Positions 1 to 12,300 of a DNA stretch of 64,000 bases are shown one piece after another (the first letter of the stretch is position 1; every line of letters starts with the position of its first letter). The position numbers were made by a program, and so were the translations under genes. Under the pieces are notes generated by a model. The model was not told the origin of the DNA and made no database searches. It was given only the letters and a program-made list of their open reading frames with translations. Origin of the DNA: Paratinospora sagittata. Its lineage: Eukaryota; Streptophyta; Magnoliopsida; Ranunculales; Menispermaceae. Where the stretch lies: positions 17,097,438-17,161,437 of the forward strand of contig CM069598.1 in the NCBI GenBank assembly GCA_035771175.1, read 5' to 3'.

Positions 1-735
1 ATTCTATAAAAAAAAAAAATTAGAAGAGAAATGTGTATTAATCTGTAAGAGAAATACATGCAACCTGAGCATAAGAAATGCTCATAATAAACAATAAAGA
101 CACCAACGCAGAAACACAAATGCCACTACAGCCACCTCAGGAACCACTACTAAAAGAAAAGATTACATTAGAGCTCCCCAATTCCCATACCAATTTGTAT
201 TCTATACTAAATGTTAAGTTTTCATAAAATGATCAAAAACACTTCATATTAATTAAAATCATGTCCACAAGACATTAATTCGTGCCACAATACACATTAT
301 CCAAAAGATTTGACAAAATTAGAAGCTTTCCTGTGCGTAAAAAAAAAAAAAAAATTGTTGGACAACAAATATCTATTTCTAGAGGGTCGCTGTAAGATTT
401 TTACGACATTTCTTAGTCGGAACAAATGGAAAGGATGGGCTTAGGGAAAGAAAGGTTCGAGGGTTTACTATTGAAAGGGGGGTTTTTGTTTTTAAAGCTT
501 TTTTTTTAAAATTAGAGAGACTCCCCCCTAAACTTTTTAAATATTTGCACAACCCCCACCAGGTTGTCTAGCACTGTTATTGCCTAAGCGACACTTGGAA
601 AACACTTATGGACAAAAGGTAACTAGGAGTATTTATGGGATGAAAGTAATAATTGGGATGCAAGGGAAGCCTTGAGATCCACATCTAGGACTCTATCAAG
701 TTTTCCTTCTCTCTCTTCTCAAAATTCGTTGAATC
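1..735. other. AT-rich sequence, no gene recognised
   Basis: Intron sequence of HISN1, if its last exons lie to the left. It holds only homopolymer A/T runs (e.g. around 340 and 500-515). No conserved ATP-PRT C-terminal residues were seen on the minus strand. Confidence 0.4.
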
Positions 736-747
736 AATAAGATGCAA

Positions 748-897
748 CCCTGAGGTTGGGAGTTCAAAACGAAACTCAAGAAACAAGCCCCACAATATGT
801 TGGCCAACGGTGTCCAAGGGTATTTGTGGCCGTGTCCCGGAGGAATTAGTAGGACAAAAATCTTGATACCTGCCGACCTCCAAAAAAAAATAATAAT
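748..897 (+). mobile_element. 5'-truncated SINE-like insertion
   Basis: A ~150-bp segment ends in an A-rich/TAA tail and is flanked by a perfect 12-bp direct repeat AATAAGATGCAA (736-747 and 898-909), as expected of target-primed retrotransposition. Near its start, GGTTGGGAGTTCAAAACG resembles a Pol III B box (GGTTCGANTCC). No A box remains, so the copy is probably 5'-truncated. The duplication is seen directly; the SINE label is inferred. Confidence 0.65.
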
Positions 898-924
898 AAT
901 AAGATGCAAGCTAGGTGACAATAG

Positions 925-1500
925 CAACATCTAGTTTTCGGAAGATACATGGTGTGGGGAGCAGCCTCTATGGATTTCATTCCCTTCATTTTTCTCAAAC
1001 TCCTCCTTTTCTTTTTCTTTTATTAAGACTTTTAAGACCTTTTTTGAGTTTCTTCCATGGAATCTCCATTTATCTAGGAACCTAGCATACGAAGAGATCC
1101 AAGAGCTGCACAGCCTGTAGCTAGGTTAACAGAAGCGAGGATTAATGTAGGGAAAGTTGACAAAAGACCATAGCCAATTGATCCATCAGGTGTACCTATT
1201 CATACAAGTCCCTCTTCAATCATATTTACAAGGAGCACTGACCAAGACCCATTTTCCTATTGCAAATTTATTTGGAAAGCCTAATGTCCCACTCCCATCC
1301 AAGGTTCGGATTTTTGCGTGGTTGGTAACTTTACAAAGAATCAATGTATTATTTCTTTACCACCCAACATTTTGTTTCATAAAATTCAACTGGCCTTGCA
1401 ATGGCATTATGAAAATTTTCAACTTTAGTAGGATATGCCAACCATATAATATTTTGGAGGCAGTCCAGTTAGTCCAATATATTTTCTTCATCTACAATGA
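925..1500 (+). pseudogene. LINE 3' fragment (zf-RVT region)
   Basis: A plus-strand stretch reads FSEDTWCGEQPLW early on and, around 1270-1340, PLPSKVRIFAWLVTLQRIN. This is the conserved core of the zinc-binding zf-RVT domain downstream of plant L1-type reverse transcriptases. It is out of frame in places with stops, so it is a dead fragment. Borders are approximate. Confidence 0.6.
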
Positions 1501-2306
1501 ACAATGAACATCACTTCTTACTCCTAGAAAAATCAAGCCTAAAAACACCTAATATTTTCACTTTTTCATATCTTGATTTTCAACCTGTACTCTCTATACT
1601 AACATTTCTAAATCTACTAAACTACATTTCATTTATTTAGTTTTACTTCTATTAAGCTTAAGCCCATCGGATTCCAAACATCTTTTTATATCTCTAACTT
1701 AATATTAAGTTCATATTAGATTTATAAATTAACACAATATCCTCAACAAACATAAACCATGGAACATCACCCAAAATATAGTTAACACATCTATCCATCT
1801 CTATAATAAAAATTAAAATTTTGAGAATTCATTAGTTGATGCTTGACTTAAATCTATCATGATTGAGAATTCATTAGTTGCTTGATAATCAAATGGTCCT
1901 CACTCACTCAAGATGTCCACACTACATTAAGATCAAATTCTATGGAAACATCCAATTCGACTTCTACCTATCTTTGGTTTGGACTATCAAACATGATGTT
2001 AATTGTTAAATGTGAATTCTTATGATCTACATGGTCAGCCAATGCTAAGCATTGAAAATCATCACAACTAACATGATAATTGATAATGTTGACCATAACT
2101 ACTAATCATCATAATTAACATGATAACATGATCAGCCTATCGATTTTTTGATTAAAATCGATTTACAACAACATTGACCAAAATTATAAATAAAAAAGAT
2201 AATTTTAAATGTCAATCAATACCAATCAACATATCTCGGCAATTCACACATGTAAGTCTATATTGAAAGTTTATTACTTGTTTAAATGATAGCAATTTGT
2301 TCTATC

Positions 2307-2659
2307 CATAGTTGTCAAAATCGTAAATCAGAATCGAATCATTTCAAGACTTGATAAATTGAATCATGATTCGGATGGGTGAAACACAAGATTCACAATA
2401 CAAATGTCAATTGCATATTTGTAAATATCAAGTATACATATGTTATAAAGACATTAGTGTTTTTTAGCCCATTAAGAATTCAATCTAATTCACTATAATT
2501 CATTATGTTTTTTAGCAATTCAGTTCAATTCACCATTGATTCAAATTGATTCAATTATGATTCATAGGTATAGTGATTCAAGGATCTGATTTGAAACGTT
2601 TTAGAGTGAGTCAAATTGTAAGTCGTACGTTGATTTGAATCGAAATTCTGACAACTATG
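2307..2659. mobile_element. hAT-like MITE
   Basis: A 353-bp element with inverted ends CATAGTTGTCAAAATCG and (complement) CATAGTTGTCAGAATTTCG, beginning CA and ending TG. Flanking octamers GTTCTATC (2299-2306) and ATTCCATC (2660-2667) agree at six of eight bases, consistent with an old 8-bp hAT target duplication. The inside is AT-rich without coding potential. Confidence 0.6.
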
Positions 2660-2810
2660 ATTCCATCCATGCCCAGCCAATAAAGATGCATGTGCAACCA
2701 AATGGTTCATACTTGGTTTGACACATTTCAAAGCTACAAGTTCTCTATATCACCAGCTACATTGTCAACTATTGATGTAAGGAGCAGATCTTTAATAAGA
2801 ATAACTACGA

Positions 2811-2990
2811 CTGCATTTGGTTTGTGATCTGAAAACATGGATAAATGATGTGTTATTGTTTTCAGAAAACAGCTTGTTTTCTAGATAAAATGTTGGAAAA
2901 TTGTTCTTTGATTTGACTAACCAAACACATTTTTTGTGTTTATGAATTCTCGGATATAGAAAACTGTATCTGAATCACAAACCAAACTTA
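2811..2990. mobile_element. short MITE with terminal inverted repeats
   Basis: About 180 bp bounded by inverted ends containing TTTGGTTTGTGAT on both sides (GCATTTGGTTTGTGATCTG on the left, complement of ATCACAAACCAAACTTAGC on the right). I could not fix a target-site duplication, so the superfamily is open. Non-coding. Confidence 0.5.
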
Positions 2991-3390
2991 GCCTACACTT
3001 CTCTATACTTGGGGAAATGTCACACTCAAGGTCAGCCTTCTCATAAACTATGGTAACTAAGATCTCACGAGTCTTACCACCAGTAAGTTAAAACCACAAC
3101 TTAATATACGAATAACGTAATAACGACAATCACCATTTGGGGGAATGCCTTTGCAACATAGTGGTTTGACGATGGGATGCAACATTGAGAGGTCACAGGC
3201 TCAATCATCGCCATACCCAACCACAAAAAATGGGAAAAAACAAAACTATTTTCAATTATATGAACATGAGAAGAAAATAGATAGAATAACCAGCATGTAC
3301 TTCAAGCAAACTCCAGCCTATTATCATGACCATTTTCAATACAGAAAGGAAAGAAAGAAAACAATGGTTGCTTTCATCCTCCAAGATTAC

Positions 3391-6300
3391 CTGTAATCCT
3401 GTTAATGAAGGCTGGCTTAGAATTCTTTCTGCTACTTCTTCTGCACTATTTCCCCTCATATTTGCAATCACCTGCCACTGAAAGAGTAAGAAAACTGCCA
3501 AAAGAGAAAATAAAAGAAATGATGACACTCACCGTGAACTGACCAACTGCCCTCAAATGTGCTTCCAATCGTTCAAGAATTTCATGTGTTGTATCCAGCA
3601 CACCTTCACGTTGGATTAGCGATTTCTTGCTTGCAACAAGGACGGCCTACACAACATATTAAGTGAGAAATACACACTTTTTTATGTCTAGCATCCACAT
3701 GTGATAAAGAGACAACCAGCTGCTTTATAAAACTCAAGATCCTGTTCCTAAGAGTTAGACGACCAGCTTCTTAATTGAAATCAAGATCATGTTCATGAAT
3801 CATAGACACCAGTTTCTTTACAAAGATCAAGATCTTCTTCATAAATGACAGTCCCAACCCTGACTAACTGCATGGCTAGAAGGATAAAGGGATGAGATTT
3901 ACCTGGCTTTCTAAGACAATTCCACCTTCAATTTCTTTCAAATTATTCTCCCGCAGTGTTGTTCCACTGCTCACTAGATCTAAAATAGCATCGGCTGTTC
4001 CCATCTAAGACAAGTAAGAAATTCTCAGGTATAAATAACAAAATCATAGACCAGTCTAACCAAAGTTCCCAATAAGTTAAAAAATACAATATGGAATGGC
4101 AATAATAAGGAACACAGCAAAATGAAACTGTAAGTGGATAGACTACTTGCAAAGATGAAACATTAAGGAGAAATATCAGATAGTGAGCATCAACTAGAGG
4201 TTGAAATCGTGTCACATTTGAAGTGATTTGAGTTGTACTAGACAATTGTTACAGATCACACTCTTCAGAGATCTACAAATGCTTGAAGATTTGTATAAGA
4301 TGGAGTCTGGCAACCTTTGTTACATTGAGGTGTTAAATAATAGTTTCTGACTTTTAACTTGGAGACAGCCAATACTTAGAAAGGGCACTTTCCAAATTAT
4401 ACTTGCAATAGAATGTTCACAGCATAGTATACAACTATTCTTAAATCCCTCGTGAGATGGGACCATGAACCTACAATGGCTCGTATTAACAAGAAACAAA
4501 GTCCCATCGAATCAGTATTCTCACAATTGCAGCTACCATTCTGTCTATGTTTCAGTTTTTAAATAAATTTTTCTCCTACTAAATGAAGCAAAAAATACAG
4601 TAAGGTATGAAGCATGAATACCAAAGTGGCAGCTCAAACTTATTATCATTGATCCATCTCCATTTTCTTTCTCTTTACTTTTTCCCAAGACACCCATGTT
4701 TTCTTGGAAGCTGCTGACAGTAAGAAATTCAGGAAGCAATCAAAGAGGATTTTTCCATTATTTTAGATGTAACCACAAAAACTCAAAAAGATCAGGACCT
4801 TTGTTGGACTCTTTTTGTTTAATTTAGCAGGATTCTAGCCGTTTAATTTTAATAGGATCTAGTTGTTTAATTTAAGTAGGATCCTGTTATGTGGTGCTTA
4901 TAGATATTTATCTGTAAACCGCTTTTAGATTGGAGAAGGATTGAAATTAATTGCACCTCTCACTTCCCTCTAATTTCACCTCTCCCTCTCTCTCTCTCCC
5001 CTTTTTTTTTTCTTCTTGGCATACAGCATTAGAGATTCTGGAGACGAACCAGTTCTATGAAGTTGTGAAATGCACTGATGGAAGAAGTTGCACACATTGG
5101 GAAGGTTGGTGAGAAGTAGTTTTTTGTCTTCCATAAACAGATGTGCAATGGCTGAGGAGTCAAGTAGAAAGTACAAAGAAGAAATGTTAGAGAGTCTTTA
5201 TCTGCAGTTTGAGAATGTAAGAATTTTTGTTGGTGGAAAGGATGTAGAAACCCAATGGGAGTTTTCATTCATTTATACACCCTAGTGCATGCTTGGAAAT
5301 GGTAAATCTCAAGTTTCCTCAGTAAATGAGAAAAGAAAAGAAGGGGGCAGAGGTGGAGGAGGTCTGCAACCGCCAGCTGAAAGTGGGAAGTAAAATTGAA
5401 AAGGTGTGAAAGGATAGATCCATAGGCACAAAGGCCATACAGCAGCTAAACAACCTGAGATATCCAGAAAATACCAACTCATAAATATGTAACTTTAAAC
5501 TCATTATATTAGTCTTCTAGATAAGTGTAAACTACTAGATTTATTTTGCAAGCCTTATCTTTAAAAAGTAAGACGTAAAGAATAACAAAATGCAATCAAC
5601 ATTGTGTTTCAACATTCTTGCCATTGGTCGGCCCACAAAGAGTTTCAGTACAGATCCCAAAAGACCAGATAACAAGCGCTATCCAAAGTGCATTGGCATG
5701 TACCCAAATCATGCACATGATACCGTTTGGCATTGAAATTCTTATTAAACAGATAACCCTTCTTCTGAAGAGGGATTGATCTAAGACCATCACTTTTCAT
5801 AAGAAAAAAGGTACTAAAATTTTGTACGCTTTTAACTTTACCAGTTTACCTTTCAAGAACAAAGGAATTGGAAGTTTTACTACTCTAAAAAGGTATAAGG
5901 GCCATAAGAGAACGTAAACCTTTAAATAAACAAAAGAACTGCATGAAAAGCACCATCAATGAACAAAAGGAATATGAAAGTGAGACAACTGACAAGGACA
6001 AATCATGAAATGTAGCTATATTTTGTATCCCATGGAAATTGGTATTCTTACAATTGCAGCTACCATTCTGTCTATGCTTAAGTTTTTAAATAAATCTTTC
6101 TCCTACTAAATGAAGCAAAAACAGAGTCAGGTCTGTATACCAAAATGGCAGCTCAAACTTATTATCATTGATCCATTCCCATATTCTTTTTCTTTCACTT
6201 TCTCCCAAGACACCCATGTTTTCTTGGTAACAGTTAAGGAATTCAGGAAGCAATCAAAAAGAATATTTCTTATTTTAGATGTAGACAGACAACTCAAACA

Positions 6301-9300
6301 GATTAGAATCTTTGTTGAACTCTTTTTGTTTAATTTAGTAGGATTCTAGTTTAATTTTAATAGAATCCAGTTGTTTTATTTAAGTAGGATCCAATTTTTG
6401 AAAAGGATTGCAATTAATTGCACCGGAGCTTCCCTCAAATTTCTTCTCATTTACCCATATCTTCTCTCTTTCTTCTTCTTTCTCTCTTATTTTTTTATTT
6501 TTCCTTCTTGGCATACAACATCAGTGATTCTGAAGCTGAACCAATTCAAGGAATATAACCAGTTCTGTGAAGTCGTAAAATGAACTAATGGAAGAAGTTG
6601 GTGAAAAGTTGTTTTTTGTCTTTCATAAACAGCTGTGAAATGGCTTAGGACTCAAGAAGAAAGTACAAAGAAGGAATGCTAGAGAATCTTTAACTGCAGT
6701 TTGAGAATGTAAGAATTTTTGTTGGTGAAAAGGATGTAGAAACCCAATGGGAGTTTTCATTAATTTATACACTACTGAATCCTTGTAAAAGATAAATCTC
6801 AAGTTTCCTACAGTAAGTGAGGAAAAAAGAAGGGGAAAAAGGTGGAGGTACATAAAAAACCAGCTAAAAGGTGATAAGTGAAATTAAAAAGGTGTGAAAA
6901 AGGATATATCCAGATGCACAAATGCCTAACAGCAACTAAACAAACCTGAGATATCCAGAAAATACCAACTCATAAATTTGTAACTTTCAACTAATTATAT
7001 CAGTCTTCCTCTTCCAGATGAAAAGTAAACTACTTGATTTGTTTTGTAAGCCTTAACACTTATGTTTAAAAAGTAAGACAAAAAATAACAAAATGCAATT
7101 GATTATTTTGTTCCAACAATCTTGCAATTAGTCAGTATCCAAAGAGTTTCAGTACAGATCCCAATATACCAGATAAAACACCCTATCTAAAGTGCATTGG
7201 CATGTTACCAAATCATACACATGATACAGCTTGGCATGGAAAACTCTTACAAAACAGATAATCTTCTTGTAAAGAGAGACTGATTTATGACAGTTATTTT
7301 TCATAAGAAAAAAGGTACTACAATTTGGTATGTTATTGACTTTAGCAGTTTACCTTTAAACAACAAAGAAATTGAAAGGTTTACTTCTCTAAAAAGGAAT
7401 GAGGACAATAAGAGAACTTAAATGTTTGAATAAACAAAACTACAGCATGAAAAGCACCATCATTGAACAAAGAATATGAAAGTGACACAACTGAAAAGAA
7501 CAAATCACGAAATGTAGCTAAATTTTAATTTAAAAATGCATCATTCTTGAGAAGTTCAACAAGGATTTGTGAATTCAAGTAATTGCAGCATAGAAACATA
7601 ATTTCAACATATACAACAATGAAAAAAATTCTCACTGCAGGTGCAGCCTCTAGTGCTCCATCAGCAGTAGAAAAACTAACATACTTCAATCCTTTCTCTT
7701 CCATAAATTTAGTACCCAGCTGTGTATTTAAACAAGAAAAACAAAGAAACAGAAATTACTCAGTCTGACAAACTGTTCCATTAATTAAAACCAAAAATAA
7801 AATAAATATCAAAATGGGCTACTAGATTGTGAACATACATATGTGAAACCAGTAGCAACTCGAAGAGGCTTCTCAATGGACCATTGAGGCATCTGCGCTA
7901 GCTGATTAATTGAACTGATATTTTCAAAAATCCCATACTTTGGAACCTGAAATTCCAGTCAATTAGAATATTAGCATAGAACTACGAAGAGAAATTGCCG
8001 AAGATCATTATGCTCCTTTCAGCACCAACTAATAAAAAATGAAAAGGTTACATACGGCAAGAGAGAGGCGACAATCCCCAAACTTAAGTGCATCATGAAC
8101 TATAACTAGATCACCACTTCCCTACAAGAAAAAGAAAGATAATTTCAATCTAAGTACAGGTTAGAATTAGTCAATGGTTCCAGATGATGCAGATAAGAAT
8201 GTAAAATCGGTGATTGATCTTTCCACAAGCTCTCAAAAACTGATAAGAGATCAATCTGCGCTCCAAGAAACTAACTACGGCACTTTGCCACAAAAAGCCA
8301 ACTCAACTCTGGTAGAATAGTATGAACAGTATGCAGTATTACATGTGTTTAAGCTAAATTGACAGATAGAACTTCATACAAAATTCTATTTTTCTAATAT
8401 GGATATGAGTAAGGTGTCTTCATCCCTCTGCGTCCTGGTTCTTTCATCTTTCCACCTTTCTAAGCCATAATTAACAGTCCAATTACAATAAGCATGAATC
8501 TGACACCTTGGAACAAATGACAAATGCCTAAGGTTAATAATTTCGTCCAAGATTCTCTCTTCTGTTTTTTGAAAGAAGCACCAAAAGTTAAACTTTCATG
8601 GATTATCCCCTAAATCCAATGTTAAATGGGATTCAAATTATCCCAAGATTTTTGAATATTCTGATTCAACATTATATAAAAAAAATTAAACATTAAATTT
8701 AATATATTTGTCACCCTCTCTTTCATCATCTAAAATTAACTCAGATTACTGTTGTGGATCTAGAACCATTTATGTGATGAACCATGCAACATCTCTTTGA
8801 TTTTTTCTCTCTCTCTATCTGGGAGCTATTAGAAAATCTCCTAGCATTACAAGTTAGGGAACTGATACAAAAGCTTATTTGTTTCCACAGGAAAGAATTT
8901 GTTGGAATACTACATGTAACCAAAAGCCTGCCTAAGTTTGATCTGGCTTATGTTTTCTCCTTTTTAATCTTAAATTGTATTTATTTTTGAATAAAAACAT
9001 AGAAAGTGGTTCCATCCATACAGTGTCTTAAGAGATACCACAAAATGAATGCCACATCCATGTTGGAACTTCAATTTAGGACAGAAGCTAGCATCCATAA
9101 TCTCTACCCTTGTTTCTTACCTTTTCGTTTAAAATTCAGTTTTTCATACCCAGTTTCCATGCACAAGAATATATACATTTGGTTGTTAAGGAAAACATTT
9201 CCTAAAACCCTTGTTCAAAATTAGTTGTTTAGAGCAAGCATATCTGGATTTTTTCACTGTAGCATTTTATGTAAAACTTTCCATGGCTCCAAAAGAGTCA

Positions 9301-12300
9301 TGTAAAAGAATCACCAATCAAATAAAATAGGTAGAAGTCCTTCAAATGTTAAAATAAAATAAAAAAAAACAGCTGATTCAACAGCTGCATAAAAGAGAAC
9401 AAGTCAAATGCAACCACAATGAATATAATTTAGTTTTAGACCCAGCTATCCCACATCTAGTTAGTTTTAGTTGCCCTACATAAATTTTACAATAAAGGTA
9501 GTGGTTCCACTTCATAAAGCATGTTCAACATCATTGACCATCTCTTATTCTTACCTTCCCATATTCACTCACTGTATCAAGACCAACAATACCCAAGTCT
9601 AGATCTCCTGATAGTAATTTGCGAACAATGTCTTTCGGCCTCTGAAACCAAACTTCTAAGTTTGATAGCTGCAATAAAGAATCCAGTAAAAATAAGAAAA
9701 TAATAATAAAATTATTACAATTAAAATAAGATGACTATTCCAGCAAATCAGAGTAATAGATGAACAATCAAATGACAAATTCCAAAGCTAAAAAGAGGGA
9801 AAACAATGGAGTCTAAATCAAATCAATATCCAAAATAGCATACTATGAAAAGCATAAAAGAATGAAAAGCATAAGAATGGGGAAAGAAAGAGTTGTTCAT
9901 CTTTAACTTCTATTTTGGTTTTGGATAGAGTTAGGTGAAGGTAGGATGTGACTTTCAAAACAGCCGCAACCATAAATTGATAGTGCTATAATTTAATGCA
10001 TGATCAAATTTGGATATAGAATGAGGGGAATATCTATTAATCATGGGTACACAATGTAGTAGATACCAAGTTGGTGATGTAGAAAGGAAAATTTGATCAA
10101 GTGATAACAGTTTGATGAAATATCAAAAGAAATTTCTATTTTCTAAACCAAAGTAGTATGGTAATACAACTAAAATAATGCTCACAACAGTATACTATGA
10201 GTAAATTTTTCATTGAATTTAAGCTGAATTTTGGCTGGCTTCTAGTCATGGGACCCAAGTTTGCAGACAGTTGTTTAATTTTTCTTTTGAAAGAAAAAGA
10301 CCACTAACTCATTACCCTACAAGGGTACAAGGTTTCCCCAACCTCTAAGCCAATCCCCAAAGGTGTAACCCATGGACAATGAACTCTTGGCAATCCAAAA
10401 AGAGGCTAACATTTGGGACTTCTCCCACACTCTGGATGCAGAACAAAATTTGTCATAAAAGACTCAATAACATTTCTTACATTCAAAACATATCCCATAT
10501 GAAAATTGCAATTATCTAGTTATCAATCTTTTGTATTCTCCACATCGAAGTACTTTTTTTTATTACCTTTAAAAATAAGAAATGTACATAGTGAAAATAG
10601 AAGTACAAGAGCCCAAGGGCTTATTTGTGCTCTTAGAAAGCTCAACTCATCTCAACCCAATCAAGCATTTTCCCAACTCCATGGGGTCAAGTACATGGAC
10701 TCACTTCCTCTACTTTGCTTTATCAAGGACTAAGTCAATACTTAAATAACAAATACTAAACCTTTCTTAATATTTTTTATCTATGTTATTTTAGGTCTTA
10801 CAAAGCTATAAAGTGATGTAGATTCGTCGCAAAAGCAAAAACGAAAATACACAAAAAAATAACTTCTATTCAAAATAATATTCAAAGAGAAAAATAATTG
10901 ATATTGATTTGCTTGAATTTCGTAATTGGGGCACCTTATATAGATAACTCTCTTAAAACAACTTATAAAACAACCTAAAACACTTAAAGATAAGTTTTCT
11001 AAGTTATTTGTAACATAATAGCAATTTTATAATTCTGTTATAAATCTATTTAGACACTTCTAAACACTTTCTAATACACCTTAAATCAGTGTTATCAAGT
11101 GTGCGCCTTAGTGCGCCTCAGGCGCGCCTTGAGGCGGGGCATACTTATTGCGCCTCAATGCTTGACAGATAGGAAGTTTTAACTTAGGCGTGCGCATTAG
11201 TGCACCTTAATGCGCCTCAGGCATGAGCCTCACTTTCTTGCTCATTTTAAAATATATATATATATTTAATCAAGAAATAATCCAAACAAGTATTGTATTA
11301 TACTTTTTTTTCTCTCTTCTTTGAATAAATACACATGATAAACAATATAGAACATAAAACATTAAATGAAACTTGTGCATCGATTTTATAACAACAATAA
11401 GATGATGTTACAAAGGCGTTGTAATAACTACTTGTTATTCCTTACTTTTGTGTTTCTTTCTTCAATTAAATTCTAACTATCAAAAGAAATAAACATAATA
11501 CTAAGAACAACTATGAAATAAAAACATTAGTGCTATTATGAACATTATGATGTATGATAAAAAATTTATTGATTTTTGTATATTTTGAATACTTTTATCA
11601 AAAATAATATATAATTAAGTTTTTTAAGAATTTTATGCCTAACTTTACTCAGGCGTGTGCCTCACCTTGCCCTTGCGCCTTAGGCTAAAGGGCCCCTCAT
11701 CGCCTTGAGTGAGCCTTGCGCTTTTAATTACCTTGCCCTAAATACTAAAAATGAATTTTAGAAACTATCTAGAACTACCACTAAAATAGAAATCTACCAA
11801 AATAAATTTTTCTCTAAAAAAAAGGAAACTTCAATAAAAAGTATAAAAAAATGCTAAACACGTCATGTATCGTGAAAAGAAATAAAAACAACATCACAAC
11901 TACTTTTGGTTGGCTACAAACATCTTACTCTGACATTCTACTTTTTTAAGGCCATACTTTTCCATTAAATCACAAAAAAAGCATGCCCTCGTTCACTACT
12001 ACATCCCAAGCCAATATGTTTGTTCTCGTCTTTTCAACACTTTCACCTCTACAATATCACTCCCTCCTCCTAGTGCCCTCACTAGTCCTTGTCAAGTACA
12101 GGCAAACCATTTCTACGAAAAACTTATCATCATTGATGCTACATTTAAGTATACACAAATAGATCTTTTTTATTTACACCATAATTTCTTTCCATTGATA
12201 CATTGAAATATCCACATCCTAGCCAGACCAATTCTACATTTGTGAATTTAATCATACTCTAACCCACAACCTAATAGCCTATAACCTATCGCGAATCAAT

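Noticed and set aside
3145..3250. tRNA-like or SINE-like stretch (TAGTGGTTTGACG ... GGTCACAGGCTCAATC)
   Set aside because: Weak A- and B-box resemblance but no clear duplication or tail; not enough to call a tRNA or SINE.
1..3390. Search for the missing C-terminal HISN1 exons
   Set aside because: No minus-strand match to the conserved plant ATP-PRT C-terminus by eye. The region holds SINE, LINE and MITE pieces instead, so the exons are taken to lie beyond the window.
5029..5285. ORFs at about 5030-5285 and 6623-6853 with near-identical peptides on the minus strand
   Set aside because: The similarity comes from the intronic tandem duplication. There are no splice signals or domains, and the frame is not conserved between copies over longer distance.
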